In this document: piece by piece, positions 1 through 5,385 of the stretch | Position numbering within the stretch: position 1 is the first letter of the stretch | How the letters are laid out: every line of letters starts with the position of its first letter | Origin: Bryobacterales bacterium | GTDB taxonomy: Bacteria; Acidobacteriota; Terriglobia; Bryobacterales; Bryobacteraceae | DNA: 11,625 bases | Assembly (NCBI GenBank): GCA_003142355.1 | Contig: PLMF01000376.1 | Location: 9,471-21,095 of the forward strand | Reading direction: 5' to 3' | Translations under genes and position numbers: made by a program | The notes under the pieces: generated by a model | Told to the model about the DNA's origin: nothing | Seen by the model: only the letters and a program-made list of their open reading frames with translations | Databases searched by the model: none

Positions 1-446
1 TCCACTTCGTTGCCCATCGCCTCGGCGGTAAGTTGCGCCTCTTCGGCCACGAACATGTCGCTGGTGCCGGCGCAGACCACGGCGATTTTGCCCTTGCCGC
101 GGATTGTTCGGTCGCGCCAGAAACGGATCACTCCGGAGAGCGGGAAATACTCGCCGCTTGACAGCTTTCCGGTCACGGCAGCCGCGCACTCCCGGTCCGC
201 TCGCGTGATCAGCACGTTCTGCGAGTTTTCGAGCAGCCGCTCCGCGATGGCCACCACCTGCTCCGGAGTCTTACCCTTGGCGAAGACCACCTCGGGCATG
301 CCGTGACGCAACGCCCGATGATGGTCCACTTTGGCGAAACCCAGGTCTTCGAAGGGCATATGGCGCATCCGGACCATGGCGGCATCGATATCCACGGCGC
401 CCTCGCGCACCTGCTCGAACAACCCCCGGAGTTGGTCTTGGTCCAT
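1..446 (-). CDS. larB: LarB, nickel-pincer cofactor biosynthesis protein (5' part, runs off left edge)
   Basis: The first 148 codons are present and the C-terminus lies outside the window. LarB carboxylates and hydrolyses nicotinic acid adenine dinucleotide, the first step in making the nickel-pincer nucleotide cofactor of lactate racemase-type enzymes. The N-terminal region carries the family block FAKVDHHRALRHGMPEVVF (residues 37-55), then GKTPEQVVAIAERLL. The PurE-like catalytic domain begins near residue 118 with the AGTSD motif at 126-130, followed by VAEEA. No stop interrupts the frame. The ATG at 446 has no Shine-Dalgarno sequence; TATTCT lies 6 nt upstream. It is divergent from the PilZ gene. 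larC and larE, the usual partners, are not in view. Confidence 0.9.
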   Translation of the reverse strand, partial: MDQDQLRGLFEQVREGAVDIDAAMVRMRHMPFEDLGFAKVDHHRALRHGMPEVVFAKGKTPEQVVAIAERLLENSQNVLITRADRECAAAVTGKLSSGEYFPLSGVIRFWRDRTIRGKGKIAVVCAGTSDMFVAEEAQLTAEAMGNEV

Positions 447-452
447 GAGGCC

Positions 453-458
453 AGAATA
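453..458 (-). promoter_or_regulatory. Putative extended -10 element of larB
   Basis: The minus strand reads TGG-TATTCT-GGCCTC-ATG. The TG one base before the hexamer makes it an extended -10. Six bases separate it from the ATG, so transcription would start at or beside the start codon. There is no convincing -35 hexamer. This is inferred from sequence only. Confidence 0.4.
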
Positions 459-532
459 CCAGAATCTTCCCCGGTGAACCCTGTGACACGGTCCCCGACG
501 CTGACGATAGTACTAAACAGGATAAGCAGAGA

Positions 533-568
533 CCTTAGTCCTTTCAGGGTATGCCTTAGTCCTTTCAG
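533..568. repeat. Two direct 15-bp repeats, period 21 bp, upstream of the PilZ gene
   Basis: CCTTAGTCCTTTCAG occurs at 533-547 and again, identical, at 554-568. The 21-bp period is about two helical turns, so a protein bound to both copies would lie on one face of the DNA. The pair sits in the 167-bp gap between divergent larB and the PilZ gene, just upstream of a candidate PilZ promoter at 576-604. This fits a regulator binding site; the regulator is unknown. Confidence 0.6.
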
Positions 569-575
569 TCTATTG

Positions 576-604
576 TTGAAGCCCGCTCGTTTCTCGCATG
601 ATAG
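576..604 (+). promoter_or_regulatory. Putative promoter of the PilZ gene
   Basis: TTGAAG at 576-581 and TGATAG at 599-604 are separated by exactly 17 bp. This is a plausible housekeeping promoter, but the -10 overlaps the AGGGA used as ribosome binding site for the ATG at 614. Either transcription starts close to the ATG or the real promoter lies further upstream, near the direct repeats. Confidence 0.35.
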
Positions 605-613
605 GGAATGAGC

Positions 614-991
614 ATGGAAACCCCCGCATACGATTCACGCGTGAATTTCGGACGCACGGCTGATCGCAGGGAGACCAACCGCTTCCCGGTCCGGGAGGAA
701 GTCAGGTACCGTGTGCTCCATGCCAAAGGGTCGTCGGCCAGTGGCGTTGGGAAGACGCTGGACATCGGCAGCGGAGGAATCCTGTTCACCACCGAGGAGA
801 GGCTCCCCATGGGACGCCTGGTAGAGGTCGCGGTGAACTGGCCCGTCCGGCTCGACGGCGCCTGCCCACTGCGGTTTGTAGCGGTGGGCAAAATCGTGCG
901 TTCGGAAGACACCAAAGCGGTTGTACAGATTGACCGCTATGAGTTCAGGACGCGGGGCAGTGGCGGAGTGGCCGCTGCCGCGGCGGGTTAG
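614..991 (+). CDS. PilZ-domain protein (candidate cyclic-di-GMP receptor)
   Basis: This 125-residue protein consists of one PilZ domain, the beta-barrel that binds cyclic di-GMP. The N-terminal RxxxR loop is present as R19-E-T-N-R23. The second motif, normally [D/N]xSxxG, reads D50-I-G-S-G-G55, so glycine sits where serine is usual. Strands follow (ILFTTEERLPMGRLVEVAVNWP, then LRFVAVGKIVR). The tail is low-complexity (GSGGVAAAAAG). I prefer the ATG at 614 because AGGGA at 603-607 is six bases upstream; an in-frame ATG at 608 would touch it. No output domain is present, so it probably acts through a partner protein. The gene is convergent with thiG, with 18 bp between stops. Confidence 0.85.
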   Translation: METPAYDSRVNFGRTADRRETNRFPVREEVRYRVLHAKGSSASGVGKTLDIGSGGILFTTEERLPMGRLVEVAVNWPVRLDGACPLRFVAVGKIVRSEDTKAVVQIDRYEFRTRGSGGVAAAAAG

Positions 992-1009
992 CCGGCCTTC
1001 CGCTCCCTC

Positions 1010-1789
1010 CTATGAACCCACCACTCCCGCCAGCGGGCTGCTGGCCGAGGCGTAAAGCTTCCTCGGCATGCGCCCGGATTCGTAGGCGAGGCGGCCGGCT
1101 TCCACGGCCAGCTTCATGGCACGCGCCATTTTGACGGAATCTTCGGCGGCGGCAATGGCGGTGTTCATGAGGACGCCATCGGCGCCCAGTTCCATGGCGA
1201 CGGCGGCGTCCGAGGCGGTTCCGACGCCGGCGTCCACGATCATCGGCACTTGCGTGATCGTCTCTCGCAGGATGCGCAGGTTGGCGGGGTTTTGCACCCC
1301 CAGTCCGGAGCCGATCGGCGCGGCCAGCGGCATCACCGCGGCGGCGCCGGCGTCGATCAGTTTGCGCGCGTTCACCACGTCGTCATTGGTGTAGGGCAGC
1401 ACCACGAAACCTTCCTTGACCAGGATGCGGGTGGCTTCCAGCAGCCCGGCGTTGTCCGGAAACAAGGTCTTCTCGTCCCCGATCACTTCCAGCTTGATCC
1501 AGTGGGACAGGCCCACCTCGCGCGCCAGCATGGCCGTGCGCACGGCGTCGTCGGCGGTGTAGCAGCCGGCGGTGTTGGGAAGGATGAAGATCTTGGAGCG
1601 GTCGATGTAATCCAGGAGCGATTCCTTCGAGCGGTCGGTGAGGTTCACCCGGCGCACCGCGACCGTCACCATCTCCGCGCCCGAGGCCTCGTGGCACCGC
1701 TGCATCTCCGGAAAACTGCGGTACTTCCCGGTTCCTACGATAAGCCGCGAACGGAATTCGCGACCGGCAATAGTGAGGGTCTCGGACAT
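1010..1789 (-). CDS. thiG: Thiazole synthase ThiG
   Basis: ThiG builds the thiazole phosphate of thiamine from 1-deoxy-D-xylulose 5-phosphate, dehydroglycine and sulfur carried by ThiS-thiocarboxylate. The 259-residue length is normal. The start [18 protein letters not shown], the [13 protein letters not shown] block (72-84) and the Schiff-base lysine in [10 protein letters not shown] (K99) are intact, as are the phosphate-binding parts of the barrel: [15 protein letters not shown] (154-168), [28 protein letters not shown] (185-212). It lies 63 bp downstream of the coiled-coil gene, on the same strand. No thiS, thiF, thiH/thiO or TPP riboswitch is nearby, so its pathway partners are elsewhere. 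The upstream gap contains a strong dyad (1798-1816). The Shine-Dalgarno is weak (GAGAT). Confidence 0.96.
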   Translation of the reverse strand: MSETLTIAGREFRSRLIVGTGKYRSFPEMQRCHEASGAEMVTVAVRRVNLTDRSKESLLDYIDRSKIFILPNTAGCYTADDAVRTAMLAREVGLSHWIKLEVIGDEKTLFPDNAGLLEATRILVKEGFVVLPYTNDDVVNARKLIDAGAAAVMPLAAPIGSGLGVQNPANLRILRETITQVPMIVDAGVGTASDAAVAMELGADGVLMNTAIAAAEDSVKMARAMKLAVEAGRLAYESGRMPRKLYASASSPLAGVVGS

Positions 1790-1797
1790 AATCTCAT

Positions 1798-1816
1798 GGT
1801 ACCGCCGGGCGGTCCC
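1798..1816. promoter_or_regulatory. 19-bp imperfect palindrome in front of thiG
   Basis: The sequence GGTACCGCC-G-GGCGGTCCC has 9-bp arms with a single mismatch and a 1-bp centre. DNA of this kind could be an operator. In RNA the 1-nt loop would have to open, giving a shorter hairpin near the start codon. It lies 9 bp upstream of the thiG ATG. It is not followed by a T-tract on the minus strand, so it is a poor terminator for the upstream gene. Confidence 0.4.
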
Positions 1817-1852
1817 ATGGCATAACCGCCCCGCCGTCGCCGGCCCACCGGC

Positions 1853-2851
1853 CTATAGGTAATGCCGCAGCAGCAAACCCCCGGTGGTGACCAGGAACGA
1901 AGAGACCAGCGGAACCCGCCAAAGCGAAGTGGCCTTCTTGAGCTGCGTGAAGGCCGGGGCCGGAGATTCAAAAGGCGGGTCCATCGGGACTTCAGGCTCC
2001 TCCGGGGCCGCGCCAGGCGAATCGCTGGTCCCATCGAGTGGCGGCTCGGTATTGGAGGGTGGAGGCGCGCTCTCGGGCGGCGGCGGCGCGGAATCGGTGA
2101 TTCGCTCGGCGGCCTGCCGGCACATCTGGCCAATGGCCAGGATGAGATCCAGCACCGCGCGATCGCTCTCGGCCAGCTTTTGCCGCATTTCGGTGATTTC
2201 CACGCGCAGGGGCACGAGCTTCGTCTCGATGACGGCTTCCGCCGCCGAGGCATCGAAGCTGGATGAGTTGTCAGCCACGCGCCGTATCTCTTCGCGCAGT
2301 TGCTCTTCCGACTCCGCAAAACCCCGCATTCCCCCTTCCATGCGATCGTGGACGGCAGCCATCTCGGCGTCGAACTGGCTTCGGACTTCCGCGATCCGGG
2401 CTTCGAGTTGGCCCAAGCGGCGTTCCGATTCCGCAAATCCCTGCATACCCCCTTCAACGTGATCGCGGACGGCGGCCATCTCGGTGTCGAACTGGCTTCG
2501 GACTTCGGCCATGCGGGCTTCGAGGTCGGCCCAGCGGCGTTCCATTTGTTTGGCCTGGTCTCTGAGGCGCTCGTCGACGGCCTGCACCACGGCCTCGATC
2601 ACCTTCGGCGCGAAACCCACCGACCCCGGTCCAGGCGCCGCCTCCCGGCCGGCGATGGGCGTGCGCTCGAGGCGTTCCATGCGTTGCTCGAGGCTTTCGA
2701 AACGATCAGCCAAAGCGGGGGCGCCGGTGTGCGGCGCGCCGGGTTGGCGGGCCGCGTTTTGCGTGAGTTTCATTCCCACGCCAAATGCCAGGCCGTCCCC
2801 AAAAGCGACGGCGAGGCTCCGCCAGATAGACGAATCGCGATCGTTCTCCAT
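1853..2851 (-). CDS. Coiled-coil protein with terminal hydrophobic segments and an internal tandem duplication
   Basis: I do not recognise a named family for this 332-residue protein. Layout: a moderately hydrophobic N-terminal stretch (9-28); a Pro/Ala/Gly linker; a long heptad-like charged region (84-250); a Pro/Glu-rich segment (254-302, including PPPPESAPPPS); and a C-terminal hydrophobic segment (312-329) that could be a tail anchor. Residues 110-148 and 149-187 are near-identical 39-residue repeats containing LEAR-AEVRSQFD-EMAAV and EGGM-GFAESE. The architecture suggests a membrane-tethered rod or scaffold; this is inference. It follows rdgB by 82 bp and precedes thiG. The ATG has no Shine-Dalgarno; a promoter with its -10 seven bases upstream suggests a leaderless message. 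Confidence 0.75.
   Translation of the reverse strand: MENDRDSSIWRSLAVAFGDGLAFGVGMKLTQNAARQPGAPHTGAPALADRFESLEQRMERLERTPIAGREAAPGPGSVGFAPKVIEAVVQAVDERLRDQAKQMERRWADLEARMAEVRSQFDTEMAAVRDHVEGGMQGFAESERRLGQLEARIAEVRSQFDAEMAAVHDRMEGGMRGFAESEEQLREEIRRVADNSSSFDASAAEAVIETKLVPLRVEITEMRQKLAESDRAVLDLILAIGQMCRQAAERITDSAPPPPESAPPPSNTEPPLDGTSDSPGAAPEEPEVPMDPPFESPAPAFTQLKKATSLWRVPLVSSFLVTTGGLLLRHYL
2291..2524 (-). repeat. 117-bp in-frame tandem duplication inside the coiled-coil gene
   Basis: Two adjacent 117-bp units (2408-2524 and 2291-2407) encode the 39-residue repeats. They are most alike at DNA level where they encode EVRSQFD and the following residues, and they diverge mainly at the RRLGQ versus EQLRE end. 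Because 39 is not a multiple of 7, a simple heptad register would shift between units. Confidence 0.8.
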
Positions 2852-2858
2852 ATAACAT

Positions 2859-2887
2859 AATCTACAGCAAATGTTTTGGACTTGAAA
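2859..2887 (-). promoter_or_regulatory. Putative promoter of the coiled-coil/thiG unit
   Basis: On the minus strand TTTCAA (2887-2882) and TAGATT (2864-2859) are 17 bp apart. The -10 ends seven bases before the ATG at 2851, so the transcript would start at the start codon. This would give the coiled-coil gene and thiG a promoter separate from rph-rdgB. Confidence 0.4.
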
Positions 2888-2933
2888 GAGAAATCGGTGG
2901 AGCCCCGAGGATCGGCCGAGGCGTGCCGCGCCC

Positions 2934-3500
2934 CTACAGCGCGGCCAGCATGGCGCGGAGCGCCTGTCCGCGATGGCTCAGGGAGAACTTCTGCTCGGCC
3001 GGGGCTTCTCCGAAAGTGAGGCCGAGCGCCGGCGAGTAGAAGAGCGGATCGTATCCGAAGCCCGCGCAGCCGCGCGGCTCCTCGAGGATGACGCCCGCCA
3101 CCGCGCCGCGAAACACGCCACGCAGACGGTCGCCCTCGACCAGCGCGATTGCGCACACGAAACGCGCGCTCCGATTGGCCACGCCTCGCAGCTTTTCGAG
3201 CAGCAGCAGGTTGTTGGCCTGGTCGGTCGAGTGCTCGCCGCAGAAGCGGGCGGAATGAACGCCGGGCGCGCCGCCGAGCGCCTCCACTTCCAGGCCCGAA
3301 TCGTCCGCGAACAGCAAGCCGGATGCGTAGGGGGCATAGTGGCGCGCTTTGACGACGGCGTTCTGTTCGAAGGTGTCGCCGTCCTCGACGCAGGGGGGAA
3401 TCCGGCGGAAGTCGGGCAGGGTCTCGATGGAGATGGGGCTGTGGTCTTGGAATTCGCGCAACTTCCCGGCGTTGCCCGTGGCGCAAAAGAGCCTGATCAA
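2934..3500 (-). CDS. rdgB: RdgB/HAM1 family XTP/dITP pyrophosphatase
   Basis: The enzyme hydrolyses dITP, XTP and related deaminated purine nucleotides to monophosphates, keeping them out of DNA and RNA. The 188-residue protein has all family blocks: ATGNAGK (7-13), EDGDTFEQNA (39-48), ADDSGLEVEALGGAPGVHSARF (65-86, with the metal/general-base aspartates at 66-67), GFGYDPLF (147-154) and SHRGQAL (175-181). I place the start at TTG 3500: it overlaps the rph stop as TTGA, and AAGGTGG lies a few bases upstream. The frame remains open further upstream, but that stretch lies inside rph and is not coding. Linkage of rph and rdgB is common and the overlap suggests translational coupling. Confidence 0.93.
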   Translation of the reverse strand: MIRLFCATGNAGKLREFQDHSPISIETLPDFRRIPPCVEDGDTFEQNAVVKARHYAPYASGLLFADDSGLEVEALGGAPGVHSARFCGEHSTDQANNLLLLEKLRGVANRSARFVCAIALVEGDRLRGVFRGAVAGVILEEPRGCAGFGYDPLFYSPALGLTFGEAPAEQKFSLSHRGQALRAMLAAL

Positions 3501-4213
3501 ATCCGCGCCACCTTCTTCTGTATCTCGATGATCTGGGCGATGCCGGCGCGCGCCAGGGTCACTAACTGCGCCATCTGCTGGTCGTCGAAGAGGGTGTGCT
3601 CGGCGGTGGCCTGCACCTCGACGAACCTGCCGGCGCCGGTCATCACGACGTTCATGTCCACCCCCGCGCGGGAATCTTCGTCGTAGCAGAGATCCAGCAT
3701 GGGGACGCCGCCCACCAGGCCCACGCTGGTGGCGGCGACGAAATCGAGGATCGGCATGCTCTTCAGCCGGCCGAACTCCACCAACTGCCGCAACGCCAGC
3801 GCCAGCGCCACGAAGGCCCCGGTGATGGAGGCGGTGCGCGTGCCGCCATCCGCCTGGAGCACGTCGCAATCCAGCACCACGGTGCGTTCGCCCAGAGCCG
3901 CCGTATCGACCACCGAGCGCATCGAGCGGCCAATCAGCCGCTGGATCTCGTGGGTTCTTCCCGAGGGCCGGCCCTTGGTGACCTCCCGTGGCGTGCGCTT
4001 GGCCGTGGCCCGCGGCAGCATGGAGTATTCCGCCGTCACCCACCCTTTGCCGCTGTTGCGGAGAAAGTGCGGCACCGTGTCTTCCACCGTGGCGGCGCAG
4101 AGCACGTGCGTGTTCCCCACCTTGATCAGCGCGGAGCCTTCCGCGGTCATGAGGCAGCCGGTGACGATCTCGACCCGGCGCATCTCGGCGGGCTGACGGT
4201 TATCGATACGCAT
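3497..4213 (-). CDS. rph: Ribonuclease PH
   Basis: RNase PH is a phosphorolytic 3'-5' exoribonuclease that trims tRNA 3' ends using phosphate. The 238-residue length is typical. Visible motifs are the N-terminal MRIDNRQPAEMRRVEI, AEYSMLPRAT (61-70), the phosphate/tRNA-binding segment GRPSGRTHEIQRLIGRSMR (81-99, with R86), DCDVLQADGGTRTASITGA (115-133), and the catalytic aspartate region DLCYDEDSRAGVDMNVVMTG (174-193, with D180 and D186). The ATG at 4213 lies inside the end of the upstream membrane-peptide gene (14-bp overlap). It ends in the TTGA overlap with rdgB. The three genes look like one operon. Confidence 0.96.
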   Translation of the reverse strand: MRIDNRQPAEMRRVEIVTGCLMTAEGSALIKVGNTHVLCAATVEDTVPHFLRNSGKGWVTAEYSMLPRATAKRTPREVTKGRPSGRTHEIQRLIGRSMRSVVDTAALGERTVVLDCDVLQADGGTRTASITGAFVALALALRQLVEFGRLKSMPILDFVAATSVGLVGGVPMLDLCYDEDSRAGVDMNVVMTGAGRFVEVQATAEHTLFDDQQMAQLVTLARAGIAQIIEIQKKVARI

Positions 4214-4343
4214 TCTTCATCACGTAGTAGAGGAAAAGCATGACCAGCAACATGCCGGAGATGACCAGAATGACGCAGGGGATGCCGCCCTGCGGAGCGC
4301 GGCTCTTCCTGGCCTTTCCTTTCGCCGGCCTAAACTTCGCCAT
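4200..4343 (-). CDS. Small single-span membrane peptide, first gene of the rph-rdgB operon
   Basis: This is a 47-residue frame starting at ATG 4343. Residues 1-17 are strongly basic (MAKFRPAKGKARKSRAP). Residues 21-42 form one hydrophobic span (IPCVILVISGMLLVMLFLYYVM), followed by KNAYR. The positive N-terminus predicts an N-in orientation. Its stop lies inside rph (14-bp overlap), so it is probably translated together with rph. A fully composed basic-head-plus-helix peptide with tight operon overlap argues that it is real. The function is unknown. The same frame stays open upstream to 4817, but that part is antisense to the lipoprotein gene. Confidence 0.65.
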   Translation of the reverse strand: MAKFRPAKGKARKSRAPQGGIPCVILVISGMLLVMLFLYYVMKNAYR

Positions 4344-4394
4344 AACTGCGATGGTATCACCGCGACCGTTGGCGGCATGCAAGAATTGAAGCTG

Positions 4395-4805
4395 ATGTCG
4401 CGCCGGAACTGGATGTGGCTGGCACTCGCGCTCGGCGCCTGCCGCGGAAACGCTCCGCTGCCGGCCGGTTTTTTCCCGGAAACGGTGGCCCACGTCTGGC
4501 GCCGCGCGGCGGCGCGGAACCTGCCCGTTTCGGAAGCGCCCGACCCGGTGCCGCGCACCAGCGTCGAGCGTCTCCAGACAGCCACCTACGAAGGCCCCGG
4601 GAAGCTCGAAGCGCGTGTGTACGAGCTGAGCTCGCCGGGCGTGGGCCTCGACCTGGCGCAGCGCTGGCGGCCGTCGGCCGACACCGTGTTCTTCTATCGG
4701 GGGCGGTACTTCGTGGTGGTGAAGTGGCAGCAGGCCGACCGCCAAGCGCTGCAGGAGTTCGTGCGCGAGTTGGAGAAGCGGATGCCAGCGGCTAAGCCGC
4801 GATGA
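4395..4805 (+). CDS. Small putative lipoprotein, function unknown
   Basis: This 136-residue protein has a compact lipoprotein signal: MSRRN, then the hydrophobic WMWLALALGA, with lipobox L13-G-A-C16. The residue after Cys is Arg, so outer-membrane sorting is likely. The mature part contains SVERLQTATYEGPG, VYELSSPGVGLDLAQRW and DTVFFYRGRYFVVVKW, then an amphipathic C-terminal helix. The pattern reminds me faintly of acidobacterial DUF6599-type proteins, but I cannot confirm that. The start is uncertain: an in-frame ATG at 4377 adds six residues (MQELKL) and places an acidic residue in the signal n-region, so I prefer 4395. The gene is divergent from the membrane-peptide/rph operon and overlaps the end of hicB tail-to-tail by 14 bp. 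Confidence 0.7.
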   Translation: MSRRNWMWLALALGACRGNAPLPAGFFPETVAHVWRRAAARNLPVSEAPDPVPRTSVERLQTATYEGPGKLEARVYELSSPGVGLDLAQRWRPSADTVFFYRGRYFVVVKWQQADRQALQEFVRELEKRMPAAKPR

Positions 4806-5001
4806 TGTACTCGGCAATGGTGCGAGGCGCCGGGATCGGCTCGCCGTCTTCCTGCATGCCGGCCAGATGCATCTGAATGGCTTTGCGCATCAGGCTGGCG
4901 GTCTCCTCGAATGTGGCACCCGCCGCCACGCAGCCGGGCAGATCGGGAACGTGGGCGCTGTACCCGGTTTCGGTCTTCTCGAACAGCACAGCGTATTTCA
5001 T
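4792..5001 (-). CDS. hicB: HicB-family antitoxin (short form, without its toxin)
   Basis: The 69-residue protein is a minimal HicB: a partial RNase-H-like fold that binds and blocks the mRNA-cleaving HicA toxin. Diagnostic residues are YAVLFEKTETGYSAHVPDLPGC (3-24), then the helix TFEETASLMRKAIQMHL and GEPIPAP. There is no added DNA-binding domain, so autoregulation would normally depend on the HicAB complex. The ATG overlaps the stop of a truncated hicA as ATGA, the usual hicA-hicB arrangement. Because hicA is broken, hicB has lost its original promoter and would depend on read-through, perhaps from the secreted-protein gene at 5372-6052. It appears intact. Confidence 0.88.
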   Translation of the reverse strand: MKYAVLFEKTETGYSAHVPDLPGCVAAGATFEETASLMRKAIQMHLAGMQEDGEPIPAPRTIAEYIIAA

Positions 5002-5093
5002 TTCAGCCCCGCTTGTTTCAGGATACTACGTTGCGTCTTCGGATCAAGGTCCATGGAAGGATGGCCGGCAATAGTCACGCGTCCCTTCTTGGC
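4998..5093 (-). pseudogene. hicA: 3' half of a disrupted hicA toxin gene
   Basis: Upstream of hicB, in the expected position, the frame reads AKKGRVTIAGHPSMDLDP-KTQRSILKQAGLK and stops at TGA 5000-4998. This is the C-terminal half of HicA (the GRVTIPGHP and SILKQAGL signatures). It is closed upstream by TAG at 5096-5094 and has no start codon for a full toxin. The N-terminal half, including the catalytic histidine, is missing here and lies at 6343-6438. The coding sequence of the remnant itself has no frameshift, so the break is probably recent. Confidence 0.85.
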
Positions 5094-5175
5094 CTATATA
5101 AGTTGGAAAGAACGAACGCTCTGAACCGCTATAAGCGCGCAACTCCGTTATGGCAGCGGCGTGCCATTCAAACGG

Positions 5176-5385
5176 TTAGAGCGGCTGGAGGGCGGACACG
5201 GTCACCGGTTTCTTGGCGCGTGCCAAGCTGGCCTACAGCGCCTCCAGAAGGTTCCCTACTGGCACCAGCCGGGGTTCGGGTTTCCCTTCCGCTACCTCCT
5301 ACCCACGGATCTTGGCATCGATCACGGCCCGCAGGTTCTCCCAGTAGCGATCCCGATACCTGGCCGGCTCGTCAACAATGCGCTG
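5176..5385 (-). pseudogene. Degraded C-terminal remnant of a Ku-type end-joining protein
   Basis: The minus-strand frame from 5385 reads QRIVDEPARYRDRYWENL-RAVIDAKIRG, TAG (5301-5299), EVAEGKPEPRLVPVGNLL-EAL, TAG (5235-5233), ASLARAKKPVTVSALQPL, TAA. Bacterial Ku proteins end with the same kind of pattern: a PxRYxDxYxExLxALIxAK helix, a variable linker, then a (V/L)xxLLEALxASLxxAKK segment. Both internal stops could be CAG-to-TAG changes. Only about 70 codons remain, and the Ku core is absent. The assignment rests on my memory of the family tail; the helix is short, so a different origin is possible. No ligD is in view. Confidence 0.55.

Noticed and set aside
10..611. Plus-strand open frames over the left edge
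   Set aside because: Antisense to larB, which matches its family throughout.
1790..1852. TPP riboswitch for thiG
   Set aside because: The gap is only 63 bp and lacks the CUGAGA and ACCUGA-type conserved elements.
2895..2925. CCGAGG repeats between rdgB and the coiled-coil gene as a terminator
   Set aside because: The two copies are direct, not inverted, so no stable stem forms.
3501..4043. Minus-strand open frame continuous with rdgB and extending upstream through rph
   Set aside because: The RdgB family N-terminus starts at the TTG at 3500; upstream residues are an out-of-frame reading of rph.
5165..5235. tRNA-like D-arm (GGTTAGAGCGGCTGG)
   Set aside because: No matching acceptor stem and no GGTTCRA T-loop at the right distance; the sequence is explained by the Ku-like remnant on the other strand.
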